A DNA stretch of 15,087 bases. Origin: Beroe ovata. Taxonomy: Eukaryota; Ctenophora; Nuda; Beroida; Beroidae. Where the stretch lies: assembly GCA_946803715.1 (NCBI GenBank), contig CAMPET010000058.1:214336-229422 (forward strand), read 5' to 3'. Under the pieces are notes generated by a model. That model saw only the letters and a program-made list of their open reading frames with translations. It did no database searches and was not told the DNA's origin. Shown here piece after piece: positions 1 to 9,597 of this stretch (the first letter of the stretch is position 1; each line of letters begins with the position of its first letter). Position numbers and translations under genes: made by a program.

Positions 1-34
1 TCTTTTTATTTATCTTCATATATTTTTTTTTTTT

Positions 35-83
35 GTTTGTGTGTGTGTGTGTGTGTGCGTGTGTGTGCGTGTGTGTGTTTGTG
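35..83. repeat. (GT)n microsatellite, imperfect
   Basis: This is a run of GT dinucleotides broken by a few GC and TT steps, directly after a T-rich run. It lies downstream (in minus-strand terms) of the CELF-type exon, so it is probably intronic for that gene. No function is visible. Confidence 0.9.
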
Positions 84-401
84 CGGTGCAGGAACATATC
101 CAGAACTACAACATTGCAAATGACCGGTCTAAACTGCAGTAAAGACGAAGACTCCAGGTCTCCAGAAATGAGTGGGAATGAGGGATGAAGTTCAAAATGT
201 GCAGATTTACTGGGGGTTTTTAGGCTCATCTATTCCACAATGAGGAATCAGGTTTAAAACAAAGGGTTGGGTTGTCATTGGGCCGTTTTACAGAGGGATG
301 ATATTTATACGGAACTCTATAAAAAGAAAAGTATGATAGAAACGATTGGAATAGAAAAAAGGAAGATATGAGCTAACAAAACACAAGAGAAAAGTACAAA
401 C

Positions 402-530
402 CTTTGCTGGTTCCATCGGGGTTTCTCAGTATGGTGAGCTCCTCTATTGAACCGAAGGGCAGGAACATGTCACGCAGGTCGTCCTCCTTCATTCCCTTGG
501 ACAGCATCCCAATGAACAGCTTCCTCTCCT
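402..530 (-). CDS. CELF: Internal exon of a CELF/Bruno-family RNA-binding protein (start of RRM2), partial
   Basis: On the minus strand this 129-nt exon is preceded by a 3' splice site (TTTCAG, ending at 531) and followed by a GT donor (GTTTGT, beginning at 401). It reads as 2 nt, 42 codons, then 1 nt. The peptide begins [11 protein letters not shown], continues with an acidic helix (KEDDLRDMF), then [12 protein letters not shown] and ends NPDGTSK. The octet LFIGMLSK is an RNP2-type strand, and the whole stretch has the beta-alpha-beta order of an RRM. From memory, the pattern ERKLFIGM...FG.IEE..ILR.PDG.S(K/R)G is characteristic of the second RRM of CELF proteins, which regulate splicing, mRNA decay and translation in nucleus and cytoplasm. 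The trailing G would start the Gly codon before the RNP1 strand, expected in the next exon left of the window. RRM1 exons should lie at higher coordinates but were not found. It could be a degenerate copy, but the intact frame and both splice sites argue against that. Confidence 0.85.
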
Positions 531-1280
531 CTGAAACAGATACATGAGTAGATGTGCTACCTCAACAAAATCTATTATCTGCTAGGGTACGTTGCAGGGT
601 GAGTAGATGTTGTCATAGGCTGATGAGAGTTAGTGTTAAGTTTGCACGAAGTTAGCATCAGCTGGCACGCTCTTAATTGCTGAAATGTTTTTATGGCCCA
701 ATCAAAAGCGCATGTCCTAGTTTATTGGAAGCTAGCATGAAGGATGATTTTGCTCAGCTTTATAAATTGTTGGGATTTATATCAGAAGAGAGAGATGACG
801 TGTGTTTCCATGAACACACACGTGTAAAAGTGCTGCGGAAATTTCCTCCACTTTTGTCCATGAAATTTTATCTCTCTTCTCTCCTCTTCTTTTTTCTCTC
901 CGGTAGAGATAAAACTAGATGCGGAGAGCGGGGAGGCTAATTCAATCTTGTTATCTGGTACATGTGTACACACTACGCGTTCTAAATTACAAGCTGTGTG
1001 GCACTGAGTTCCAAAGATACGCGCTTCGTCATTACACCGCTGACATGCGTTCGGGGACCGCGGAATGGTTAATCCGACTTAGGGGAAATAGATTAATTTT
1101 CCAACCAGGAAATTTCAGGAAAAATACAAAATGTATGACCGGAAAAATGATTGTGGAGTGATGATAATGGTGCTGAACTGTATGATTAGGGTATCGCTGG
1201 GAATGGTAGAGATGAGTGCGTCAAGCAGTTCCCAATAATGTTTCGAGGGGGGGTTATAAGTTGTGGCACAGAACAGTGAC
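531..1280. other. Non-coding stretch, probably CELF intron
   Basis: No convincing exon was seen on either strand. The short open frames lack family motifs and have no coding-like composition. A pyrimidine-rich run sits near 870-902. If the CELF-type gene continues on the minus strand, this is intron just upstream of its exon. Confidence 0.5.
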
Positions 1281-1590
1281 AAATACGCACACACAAACAT
1301 AGAGTTAGACACTCATAGAAAGTAGAACGTAGACACTAAAAACACAAAATCACTGAGACACATCGTCTCACAAACGTGAATACGCAAACACTCACACACA
1401 AACACAAACGCATATCCACGAACACTCAAATACAAACACACATACAGACACGTAAACACAAACAGGTATAACCAACCTCCGGTTGGTCCAGCGACGAGGT
1501 AAGTGGCGGGCTGATAAGTGGACATTTGTGTGTGCGGGAGAAAACAAACACGGACACGTACAAAAACACAAACACAAATCAAATGAGGTG
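1281..1590. repeat. CA-rich low-complexity tract
   Basis: The stretch is dominated by degenerate CACA/AACAC steps, interrupted at about 1465-1545 by unique sequence. The same bias keeps minus-strand frames open and produces Val/Cys/Phe-rich peptides with no domain, so I do not call a gene here. Confidence 0.7.
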
Positions 1591-1627
1591 CAGGACACTG
1601 GGCCCCGACCATCTGCACTCAGCATGT

Positions 1628-2138
1628 CACGTGGCACGTGCATGGAAAACGCGCGCACGTGACCCCCAGCTCATGTGACACAGGGGGTTTTCAAGCTGTT
1701 ATCTTATCCCGTCATTCGAGCAGGCACTGCTACAGTGATAACGCAGCTAGTAATTGGGAAAAGGAGGGTACTGTTACCCACAGTGCAGTGAGCTGAAAAC
1801 CCTGCCTTGATTCAAAGTTCCCGCGACCTAATTGAAACCGAGGAATTACGATAAAGTTCATAATTCGTGTGTGTGTGTGTGTGTGTGTGTGCGGGGTTTT
1901 CTGCAGCTTGCATTCCAATGTTATGATATGCTCCAGCTGATAACGCCACACCTCTCAAATTGTGATTTGTGACCCCCTCAAGAGTTTTTCAATTCCACTT
2001 TTCAGTGATCCACAGACCAGGTTGCTACTCTGTCACCATAAAACGTGACGTCACATGACACCAACTGTTTTTGACACACAGCACGTGCACAATGATAAAC
2101 CACGCGATGAACCATGAATAGTAACGAAATACCACGTG
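1628..2138. promoter_or_regulatory. Cluster of CACGTG E-boxes with one CRE-like site
   Basis: Perfect palindromic CACGTG hexamers occur at 1628-1633, 1635-1640 and 1656-1661, and again at 2082-2087 and 2133-2138. A perfect TGACGTCA octamer lies at 2046-2053. CACGTG is the core bound by bHLH-zip factors (Myc/Max, USF, MITF/TFE) and TGACGTCA by CREB/ATF factors. Three E-boxes in 34 bp is a dense arrangement. Whether this is an enhancer, and for which gene, is inference. The closest gene evidence is the CELF-type exon. Confidence 0.35.
1867..1891. repeat. (GT)n microsatellite, nearly perfect
   Basis: This is a pure GT dinucleotide run of about 12 units inside otherwise unique DNA, between the two groups of E-boxes. 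Confidence 0.95.
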
Positions 2139-2299
2139 CAAAAACGCTAGGTTTTTCAGACCGCTGTCATGGAGAAATAATCGAGTTACAAGTGTGGTTT
2201 TATCGCAGTATTTAAAATTCTCTACTTTCCACCTGGAAAAGGAGAGAGAAGTGTGACTGCCGAGTAGTTATCAATGTGATGACGCGTACTGCAGCATCA

Positions 2300-2413
2300 C
2301 GCACACATCAGCCGTCACGCACATACACCGCAGCAGGCACACGAACAGTCGCACACACATGTACAGACACACTCTTACAAACACACAAACAACCTACACA
2401 CGCATACACACAC
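2300..2413. repeat. AC-rich degenerate tract
   Basis: The sequence is rich in CACACA, CACGCA and ACAAAC steps, with CAGCA interruptions. No exact unit repeats. It looks like a decayed CA microsatellite. Confidence 0.6.
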
Positions 2414-2614
2414 CATTTTTCCCAACAATTTCTGGTGGAATCTTGAGACGAATGTGTCAATGAAGTGAGGTTCAAATACTCAAAGTATCAGTTATCGTGT
2501 CAACATTTTCAACTGACAAAGTAGTTAGCTTTCTGTCTAAAATGATCCAGCATTTTCAATTCGTACGTTGTGTTAAAATTAGTTGCAAGTATTGCTAGCT
2601 TTTTTTCTTAAATA

Positions 2615-3514
2615 CAGGGTGTGTCAAAAAAAAGTGGACAAAAGTAGACGTCCATATCTCAGCTTCTGTTCGGAGTTTCCGGATGAAATTTGGAGGTGTG
2701 GTAGGTATCGGTGATAAAGTTTTGCAAAAAAAGTTTCAAGTCCCTAGCTCGAAAAATGCGGATTATCCGTTTCTGAGCCTCAAAAACGTAAGCTCTCAAC
2801 GGGGTCATAAAGGTCTAATATTGCCCGTAATATCCTGAAAATTTCATCGAGATTGCTCAAAAAACGGCAGAGATATACGCATTTATGTAACACAAAATAG
2901 CGAAAAAACAAGCAGCAACACAGTTGTATAGTGTACTGCTATAGTACACAGCGACACGCAACGCCGTGCGTGTGTGTAAGTGTAAACAATATCCCATATT
3001 CAAATGGATGTTCTCAAATAATGTAGGCTGATCACCCAAATGCGTGTAGCAATTGATAATGTACCGAATGTGTGGTCAATCAATAACTGGCGACACTCAG
3101 GCGGGTGTGTATATCAATCTGAATGTGTGCTCTATATGTAGCGATATTGTTTACACTTACACACACACGGTGTTGCGTGTCACTGTGTACTACTGTGTAT
3201 AGGAACTCTGCTGCTGTTTGTTTTTTCACTATTTTGTGTTACATAAATGCGTATATTTCTGCCGTTTTTTGAGCAATCTCGATGAAATTTTCAGGATATT
3301 ACGGGCAATATTAGGCCTTTATGACCCCGTTGAGAGCTAACGTTTTTGAGGCTCAGAAACGGAAAATCCACATTTTTCGAGCTAGGGACTTGAAAATTTC
3401 TTTGCAAAAACTTATTACCGATACCTACCACACCTCCAAATTTCATCCGGAAACTCCGAACAGAAGCTGAGATATAGACGTTTACTTTTGTCCACTTTTT
3501 TTTGACACACCCTG
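2615..3514. mobile_element. Fold-back (MITE-like) DNA transposon, Tc1/mariner-type ends
   Basis: The element is exactly 900 bp, opens with CAGGGTGTGTCAAAAA and closes with its reverse complement. It is flanked by TA on both sides (2613-2614 and 3515-3516), matching the TA target duplication of Tc1/mariner transposons. The left arm (2615-2993, about 379 bp) and right arm (3143-3514, about 372 bp) are near-perfect inverted copies, apparently over 90% identical. They enclose about 149 bp of less related sequence. No transposase frame is present, so it is non-autonomous and would depend on a transposase elsewhere. Transcribed RNA or single-stranded DNA could form one very long hairpin. The intact ends and similar arms suggest a fairly recent insertion. 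Family assignment rests on the ends and TA only. Confidence 0.85.
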
Positions 3515-3859
3515 TACTAAAATAAGGTGTGCCCGAGCCAATCACGACTCCGAGCTATGAAGAAGAAAAGAATAAATTGTGGGATTAGTCTATGTATGCA
3601 GGTTTGTAGAGCAGCGTTGCAAAATGGGTGATCACGTATTGATGCCTAGCAACATGTGATAGATTCAGACGAGTTGCCTAGTTTTCAAATTTCTTACAAT
3701 CGTATGATCAAAAAAAGAGAAAAGACGAATCAGCAAAAATTGAGCCCACAAGAATATCCCGCTCTTACAAGGAAAAAACAAGGATATCCCCAGAATATGA
3801 AGTTGTGCTGCTGCAGTAAAACTTACCCACTGGACCAAGACCTCCATCTGAGGACAGTG

Positions 3860-3958
3860 GGATGTTAAATAACAACAAGAATTGGTTAATTTGGAGTTTG
3901 TGATGATAAGTGGGGTGTTAAATAACAACAAGAACTGGTTAATTTGGAGTTAGTGATG
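3860..3958. repeat. Tandem duplication, 53-bp period
   Basis: Two adjacent copies share the segment TGTTAAATAACAACAAGAA, followed by TGGTTAATTTGGAGTT. They start at 3863 and 3916 and differ by a few substitutions. It is a simple local duplication with no coding content. Confidence 0.85.
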
Positions 3959-4460
3959 TGGGGTGTGAGCATGGATTGTTGACATCGTGACTGGTGACAA
4001 GGTCATGGTGACACACTTAAGGAGAACTCAAAACCACTTCATGGAGCAGCATTGCTCTATATAGAACAACACTCAACATAGAACACCACATCTATAGATC
4101 GGCACCACATTGCGATGTCTGACCTTGTTCGGTTGCAGAGCTAGCCACATCCCCACCTGTGCTCTTCATGCCACACTACAAGTGCAGTGCTACCCACAGT
4201 GTGAGTTCACAGTACTACAGTACTCAGTGCAGTGCCCGATGTTCACTACTAGAGTGCAGAGTCAAGTGCAGAGTCAAGTGCAGTGCCCACACTGTTCTAC
4301 AGTGCCACAAGATCCGGTGGTGGTTAAGACGCAAACACACACAAACGCTACTCTGAGAGATTGTACACAGCAGAGAGAACAGGAAATGATTGCTCCAACT
4401 CGCCCATTGGCTGTAGTGCACAGCTAGAGCGATTAGAGGAGAGTAACTGTAATTCTTGTG
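3959..4460. other. Non-coding stretch with short GTGCAG-type repeats
   Basis: No gene was recognised. Around 4185-4290 the motif AGTGCAG recurs, including a tandem 14-bp unit near 4255-4283. Open frames on both strands come from this repetition and show no domain. Confidence 0.5.
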
Positions 4461-4474
4461 GTTGCCATGGCAAC
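4461..4474. promoter_or_regulatory. Perfect palindromic RFX X-box-like site
   Basis: The 14-mer GTTGCCATGGCAAC is a perfect palindrome and equals the full double-half-site consensus recognised by RFX winged-helix factors. In animals these control ciliary and some immune and neuronal genes. No adjacent promoter is identified, so function is inferred from the motif alone. Related sites occur at 12614-12627 and elsewhere. Confidence 0.45.
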
Positions 4475-4707
4475 TACACTGATCCTAGCTGTAGACCAGG
4501 AGTACGACCACTAATATACGACCCCCAGTCCACACACACACACACACCGCGCACATTATGTGATCGCGTGCCATTATGTGCGACTTTGTGTGTTCTCGGC
4601 AGCTTATTACAAGGAGTAACCACTTCCAAGTAGCAAGTCTCTCCCCCGTTTGTTATGGGCAACATGAAAACCCTGTGAAATAGACTATATATAGAGAGCT
4701 GTATCTG
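4475..4707. other. Non-coding stretch
   Basis: A short (CA)n run lies near 4532-4549, followed by two copies of CATTATGTG near 4553-4580. Nothing else was recognised. Confidence 0.5.
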
Positions 4708-4783
4708 TTGTGTGTGCGTTTGTGTGTGTGTGTGTGTTTGTATGTGTGTGTGTGCTTGTGTGTGTTTGTATGTGTGTGTGTGG
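4708..4783. repeat. (GT)n microsatellite, imperfect
   Basis: GT dinucleotide blocks are separated by TTTGTA and CTTG interruptions. It lies about 60 bp left of the lone transposon terminus at 4845. A CA tract of similar length and opposite sense lies at 5166-5240. Confidence 0.95.
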
Positions 4784-4844
4784 TTATAATTATTTAAAGT
4801 GAGTCATAATTTCATAATATAATCATACAATAACGATCATTATA

Positions 4845-5095
4845 CAGGGTGTGTCAAAAAACAACGAACAGTTGGAAAGTTTGAAATCTTGTCTCACAGG
4901 AGTCTCAAATTTGAAGGCTGATACAGAACAAGACCCATACATAACCAAGTCAATAATATATGGGGACACGGTTTAGTGTATGATTGTATGAAATGCCGCA
5001 TCGAATTGATCGGCAGCAGTCATAATTTGACAAAAACAACACCGATAACGAAAACAACGACAAAAACAGCGACATCAATAGATTGAAAAGTTTTA
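4845..5095 (+). mobile_element. Lone terminus of a second TA-flanked Tc1/mariner-like element
   Basis: At 4845, preceded by TA at 4843-4844, the sequence CAGGGTGTGTCAAAAAA repeats the terminus of the fold-back element at 2615. The sequence diverges immediately afterwards (ACAACGAACAGTTGG...). No matching inverted end was seen downstream, so this is a truncated or decayed element, or one of a different family sharing only the tip. The right limit given is arbitrary: it marks where AAC-rich sequence gives way to unique sequence. Confidence 0.6.
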
Positions 5096-5165
5096 CGGCC
5101 ACTTCAACACTTGTAGCGTCTCGATTTTTTGATCTTTTTCAACAACCTGCTTGTGTGATTACCAG

Positions 5166-5240
5166 ACACATAGCCATACACACACATAGACACACACACA
5201 CACAAAAACACACATACACACACACACAAACACACACATA
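5166..5240. repeat. (CA)n microsatellite, imperfect
   Basis: CA dinucleotide blocks are interrupted by ATAGA, AAAA and ATA. Translations across it are Thr/His-rich and spurious. Confidence 0.95.
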
Positions 5241-6557
5241 TGATTGTGATCCTAAAACGCCACTCTGTAACCCACTCATTAAACTTCTCCTCCCTAACGT
5301 ACACACACTACTCAACGACTAATGGATCTGATACAATGATAAACAACACTCACAGAGACGTGAGCACAGCGAAAAAACCTGAAAACTCGTCTCTTGGAAT
5401 AAATGCCAAATTAAAAACATATTATTAATTGCCCGGAGTCTTTAAAATGTTAATCATCATAAACTTAAACAACTCGGTTTTTATTAGTTTATTCACACGT
5501 CTTGATAGCATACGTTTTAGCTTAGTTCATCTACTATCTAGAGACGTGGGCACTTCTTTCTACCGAAATAGTAAAACTAGGACTGGAAAATATATCATGT
5601 TGAATGTGGAGCCGCCATACGACCAAAGTCTGTTATTCAGAAAGGATGAGCATTAGATGAGTACATATTATTATTAGATCCAGCCTTCTCGCCAATTCTC
5701 TGCCTTTCAGTAGTCATAGCAACAGTTTTAGTTTTTGCTGTATTTCTATAGCAACAGTTGTAGTTATCGCTGTGTTGCTATAGAACTGTTGCTACGATAT
5801 CCATTACAATCTAAGATTGCCAGAAGGTATGTAGGTAGGTACATTGAAACATGCGGTTTTGATGTATCCGTTCTTTGAGATAACGATTTTGCATCATTTT
5901 TCCAATACAGGGGTTACAAAGAACCTTGTATCACACCATAGTAACACTGTTACACAGTATAAAGTAACACTTTTGTCCTACGACTTATTCGTAGTCATCC
6001 AGATCTCTGGAACTTTGCTTATTCTCCCTTGCTTTACAATAGAATGCTTTACAATAGAATGGGAGCACTCAATTCCAGTACGAACACAAACAGTAAACAC
6101 ACAAACACAGACGCATAAGCACAAACGCACAATCACACGCGCCAACGCATAAGGTATTGTGCTTCAGTTCCCGTATACAATTGTATCAGTTTGTTAATGT
6201 AATGCCACTTATGACCATTGTATTAATTAATTAATCTTATTGTCTGTGCATGAAGCAATTACTTTGCAGGAGGCGATTTGCAGCAATTTACGGCAACGCC
6301 CAGAAATTTCCTGAAAAACGTTCTAATTCTATGATACAAAGTTTTACACGGTTGCTTTCTCGCTTTGTTTCTCGGCACTGAACTACTATTATTGTAGTAT
6401 AACACTCTGACAGTCACGGCAAGACAGGACAGTGTGGCACAACCGTGACAGCTTTCACCGATTCACGTACATTCTGACAGTGACGTATTCTCTGATATAG
6501 GTGTTGTTGTTGCTATGTTAGCATGCGTGGAGAGGTGAATCCGGCAGAGCGTCACCA
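5241..6557. other. Intergenic region upstream of transporter gene A
   Basis: No exon was recognised. Small repeats are present. At 5711-5796 a 32-bp-spaced direct repeat of ATAGCAACAGTT is followed by an inverted copy (CTGTTGCTA). At 6036-6060 the 15-mer GCTTTACAATAGAAT is duplicated in tandem, and degenerate CA-rich sequence runs over about 6085-6150. At 6400-6485 the sequence GACAGT recurs. The promoter of gene A should lie toward the right end, but no clear TATA box or initiator could be singled out. Confidence 0.45.
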
Positions 6558-9500
6558 ATGCAGAAAATCAGTCATGAATCAGGTATGTGCTTCGTCACTA
6601 CCAACTACTGTGGAGTGCTACTGCAGTGACAAATCCATAGCAACTGCAGTGGTGCTACTGCAGTGACAAATCCATAGCAACTGCAGTGATGCTACTGCAG
6701 TGACAAATCCATAGCAATTGCAGTGATGCTACTGCAGTGACCAATCCATAGCAAATGCATTGGTGCTACTGCAGTGACAAATCCATAGCAACTTCTGTGG
6801 AGTGCTACTGCAGTGACAAATCCATAGCAACTGCAGTGGTGCTACTGCAGTGACAAATCCATAGCAAATGCAGTGGTGCTACTGCAGTGACAAATCCATG
6901 GTAGCTGCAACAGTAATGCTACTGCAGTGACAAATCCATGGTAGCTGCAACGGTAATGCTACTGCAGTGACAAATCCATAGCAACTGCAGTGGTGCTACT
7001 GCAGTGACAAATCCATAGCAACTGCAGTGGTGCTACTGCAGTGACAAATCCATAGCAACTGCAGTGGTGCTACTGCAGTGACAAATCCATAGCAACTGCA
7101 GTGGTGCTACTGCAGTGACAAATCCATGGCAACTGCATCGGTAATGCTACTGCAGGGACAAATCCATAGCAACTGCAGTGGTGCTACTGCAGTGACAAAT
7201 CCATGGTCACTGCAGTGGTGCTACTGCAGTGACAAATCCATAGCAAATGCAGTGGTGCTACTGCAGTGACAAATCCATAGCAACTGCAGTGGTGCTACTG
7301 CAGTGACTCATAACCCTCCCTCTCAGATGGGAAGAGTATTCTTAGCTCATTCCAGACATTCATAATCGTGTGTTTTGCGTTCACGGGGAACTGTGCCGTT
7401 CTCATAGCATACGGTTACCCGGCGGGATTTTACCTGGAGTTTCTCAAGGACAATGATATCCCCAGCGTTATAGGTAAGTAGCTGTTGCGTTTACCACGTA
7501 TCCTAATATGTTCGAGTACACTTGTTACATTCTACCTAGCCACCTGATCTCTCCTCACTCACCTCGCCTCTCCACTCTCCCTCTCCACTCCTCTCCCTCG
7601 CCACTCCTCTCTGTCACTCCATCAATCCCTCACTCCATCTCTCCCTCACTCCACCTCCTCCCTCCCTCGCCTCTCCACTCTCCTCCCTCCCTCACCACTA
7701 CTCCACTCACCCTTACCACTACTCCACTGTAGGCACGGTAGCAGTGACACTGGGACAGATCACAACAGTTATCGGACCGAGTGTGGTCAACAAACTCGCC
7801 TCATTCAAGCGGATCTCCATTAAAACCCGGAGCACATTCCTGTGTCTCGTTAGTGGATGCTGTTCGGTGTCGCTGCTCTTCGTGGACAGGCTGGTGTCGC
7901 ACAATGTGCTGGCAGCGCTGGTTCTCATTGGGGTGTCGCGGGCAGTTATGGGATTCCTGCTCGGCATCTTCTTCGTTATTGTACAGGTAGGACCGTGTGT
8001 TAGTTCAGTACTCCCCGAGTACACACGATACACAATGTACACGCGATGTACACGATGTGTGTATACGATAGTGTGTAGACAATGTACATCGTGTGTACAA
8101 TGTACATAGTATGTATACGTTAGTGTGTATACGTTAGTGTGTATACGATGTGTGTATACGATGTGTATATACGATAGTGTGTATACGATAGTGTGTATAC
8201 GATAGTGCGTACACAATGTACATCGTGTGTACAATGTACACGATGTAAACGATAGTGTGTATACGATAGTGTGTACACAATTTACATCGTGTGCACAATG
8301 TACATTGTACACGATGTACACGATAGTGTGTATACGATAGTGTGTACACAAATGTACATCGTGTGTACAATGTACACGATGTATACGATAGTGTGTATAC
8401 GATAGTGTGTACACAATGTACATCGTGTGTACAATGTAAACGATAGTGTGTATACGATAGTGTGTATACCATAGTGTGTACACGATGTGTATACGATAGT
8501 GTGTACACAATGTACATCGTGTGTACAATGTACACAATGTACACGATGTACACGATGTACACGATAGTGTGTATACGATAGTGTGTACACAATGTACATC
8601 GTGTGCACAATGTACACAATGTACACGATAGTGTGTATACGATAGTGTGTACACACATGTACATCCTCCCACACTGCTCCCCCATCAGGGTGAGATAGTG
8701 GACCGCTACTTCAAGGACAGCAAGACAGTCATGGTCATCATTGGCAGTGGGGTGTACGCTGGGAACACACTGGGTGGTATCATAGGGACAGAGGTATTCG
8801 TCAGGGGAGGGTGGCGGCTAATCGGCCCGGTGGCAGCGGCTTTCAACATCCTCCCCCTTATCTTCCTTCCCTTCATGTGTCTGGAGAGCGCGGACTACTC
8901 GCCCCTCAGGATGTCAGATCCCGCCGTGCAGGATAGTGACGAGGAGTTGGTGAACTGTTGCCAAGTAACGGCGCATCTCACGTGGAGTCAGACAGCCGCG
9001 TTCTACGTGCCCGACTTTGTCTTCTTTATGAACAACATCAGTTTCTCCGTGCTAGCCTATGTGGTTCCCGCCAAAATGTACGAGTTTAAGGGCATGCCAT
9101 TGGACAGAGTTGTGTTTGAACTGAACATGATTTGCTGTGTTTCCATATTCCTGGGATTAGCGTTCTCCTACTGGACGAGTAAGAAATTGCACGTGCTGGG
9201 TGTAATGATGGGGTGTAATATGCTCTTCTACTGCGGCTGTCTCATGATGTATGCCTCTACCACCCGATTCTCCACATTCCACTACGACTTCGAGTTGAGT
9301 TCTCTGATGGTGGGTTTTGCAGATGCCACAATCACTAACCTGGTCATTATGAGCAAGTTTGACATGTTTGAGAGGTGGAATGTTGATTCCACATCGGTTG
9401 AACTGGGACAGTATGCGACCAACATATTCAACATTAGCGATTCCCTGGGCTACATTGTGGGGGCTATCATATCGGGACTGATGATGCCGCGGAGCAGTGA

Positions 9501-9597
9501 GGTCCCCACTTTCACCTCTTTCCTGGCCTACCTGGCGGTGACATCGGTCACCATGACGTTTTGTTGTTTAGTAAAAGGGAAGAAACCTCTTAGATGA
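6558..9597 (+). CDS. Transporter gene A: 12-TM major facilitator-type permease, 4 coding exons, 444 aa
   Basis: The coding exons are 6558-6582, 7327-7473, 7733-7986 and 8689-9597, and all introns are GT-AG. The joined frame is open with TGA at 9595-9597. The short first exon (MQKISHES + 1 nt) is inferred because exon 2 has no in-frame ATG before the conserved CFAFTGN...YPAGF segment. Joining at GTATGT/CTCTCAG gives a Gly-Lys-rich lead-in. About 12 hydrophobic segments are seen: TM1 near 18-41, TM2 58-76, TM3 91-108, TM4 116-141, TM5-6 156-204, then a 40-residue acidic loop and six more. TM4 carries GVSRAVMG (Arg127) and runs into QGEIVDRYFKDSK (142-154). TM5 has GSGVYAGNTLGG. Later motifs are DFVFFMNN, FHYDFE and FNISDSLG. 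Spacing of the TM4 Arg/Gly and TM5 Gly-rich motif resembles drug/amine antiporters (SLC18/DHA-like), but the usual TM2-3 loop motif is degenerate. Substrate is unknown. It should move a small solute across a membrane. Confidence 0.85.
6614..7307. repeat. 37-bp minisatellite, about 19 copies, in intron 1 of gene A
   Basis: The unit begins GTGCTACTGCAGTGACAAAT and ends CCATAGCAACTGCAGTG. The period is 37 bp, measured for example from 6961 to 6998. I count 19 occurrences of CTACTGCAG, with some 36- to 40-bp variants that carry GGTAGCTGCAAC in place of AGCAACTGCAG. Each unit holds two ACTGCAGT-type palindromes and one CCAT(A/G)GCAAC, which is half of an RFX X-box. The array fills most of the 744-nt intron 6583-7326 and ends about 20 nt before the acceptor. 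Confidence 0.95.
7530..7728. repeat. Pyrimidine-rich CTCC/CACT tract in intron 2 of gene A
   Basis: Almost every base on the plus strand is C or T, in repeating CTCTCC, CACTCC and CCTCC blocks, ending just before the acceptor AG at 7731-7732. A long homopyrimidine run like this can act as an extended polypyrimidine tract and can adopt triplex DNA. The open plus-strand frame across it (Ser/Pro/Leu/His) is a composition artefact. Confidence 0.85.
8020..8665. repeat. Palindrome-rich TGTACA/GTATAC tandem repeat in intron 3 of gene A
   Basis: The tract consists of irregularly arranged modules CGATAGTGTGTATA, GTGTACACAATGTACAT and CGTGTGTACAATGTACACGATG. The modules contain self-complementary words (GTGTACAC, TGTACA, GTATAC), so the tract can fold locally many times. 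It occupies nearly all of the 702-nt intron 7987-8688. The repeat lacks stop codons in three minus-strand frames, which produces a long His/Tyr/Thr/Cys/Val-rich artefact on that strand. Confidence 0.95.

Noticed and set aside
3291-3545. 84-codon minus-strand frame
   Set aside because: It falls inside the right arm of the fold-back element and contains no transposase motif. The left arm encodes a disrupted version.
4110-4427. 105-codon plus-strand frame
   Set aside because: It is driven by the AGTGCAG repeats, with an overlapping second open frame and no domain.
6523-6582. Alternative start at 6523 for gene A
   Set aside because: It joins exon 2 in a frame that stops after 12 codons and does not give the conserved CFAFTG segment. 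The ATG at 6558 gives the right phase.
7508-7732. 74-codon plus-strand Ser/Pro/Leu-rich frame
   Set aside because: It is a translation of the homopyrimidine intron 2 of gene A, with no relation to any paralogue.
7719-8672. 317-codon minus-strand frame, His/Tyr/Thr/Cys-rich
   Set aside because: It lies over the tandem repeat of intron 3 and over exon 3 of gene A. Three minus-strand frames are open for the same reason: the repeat unit has no stop codons. The peptide is periodic with no domain.
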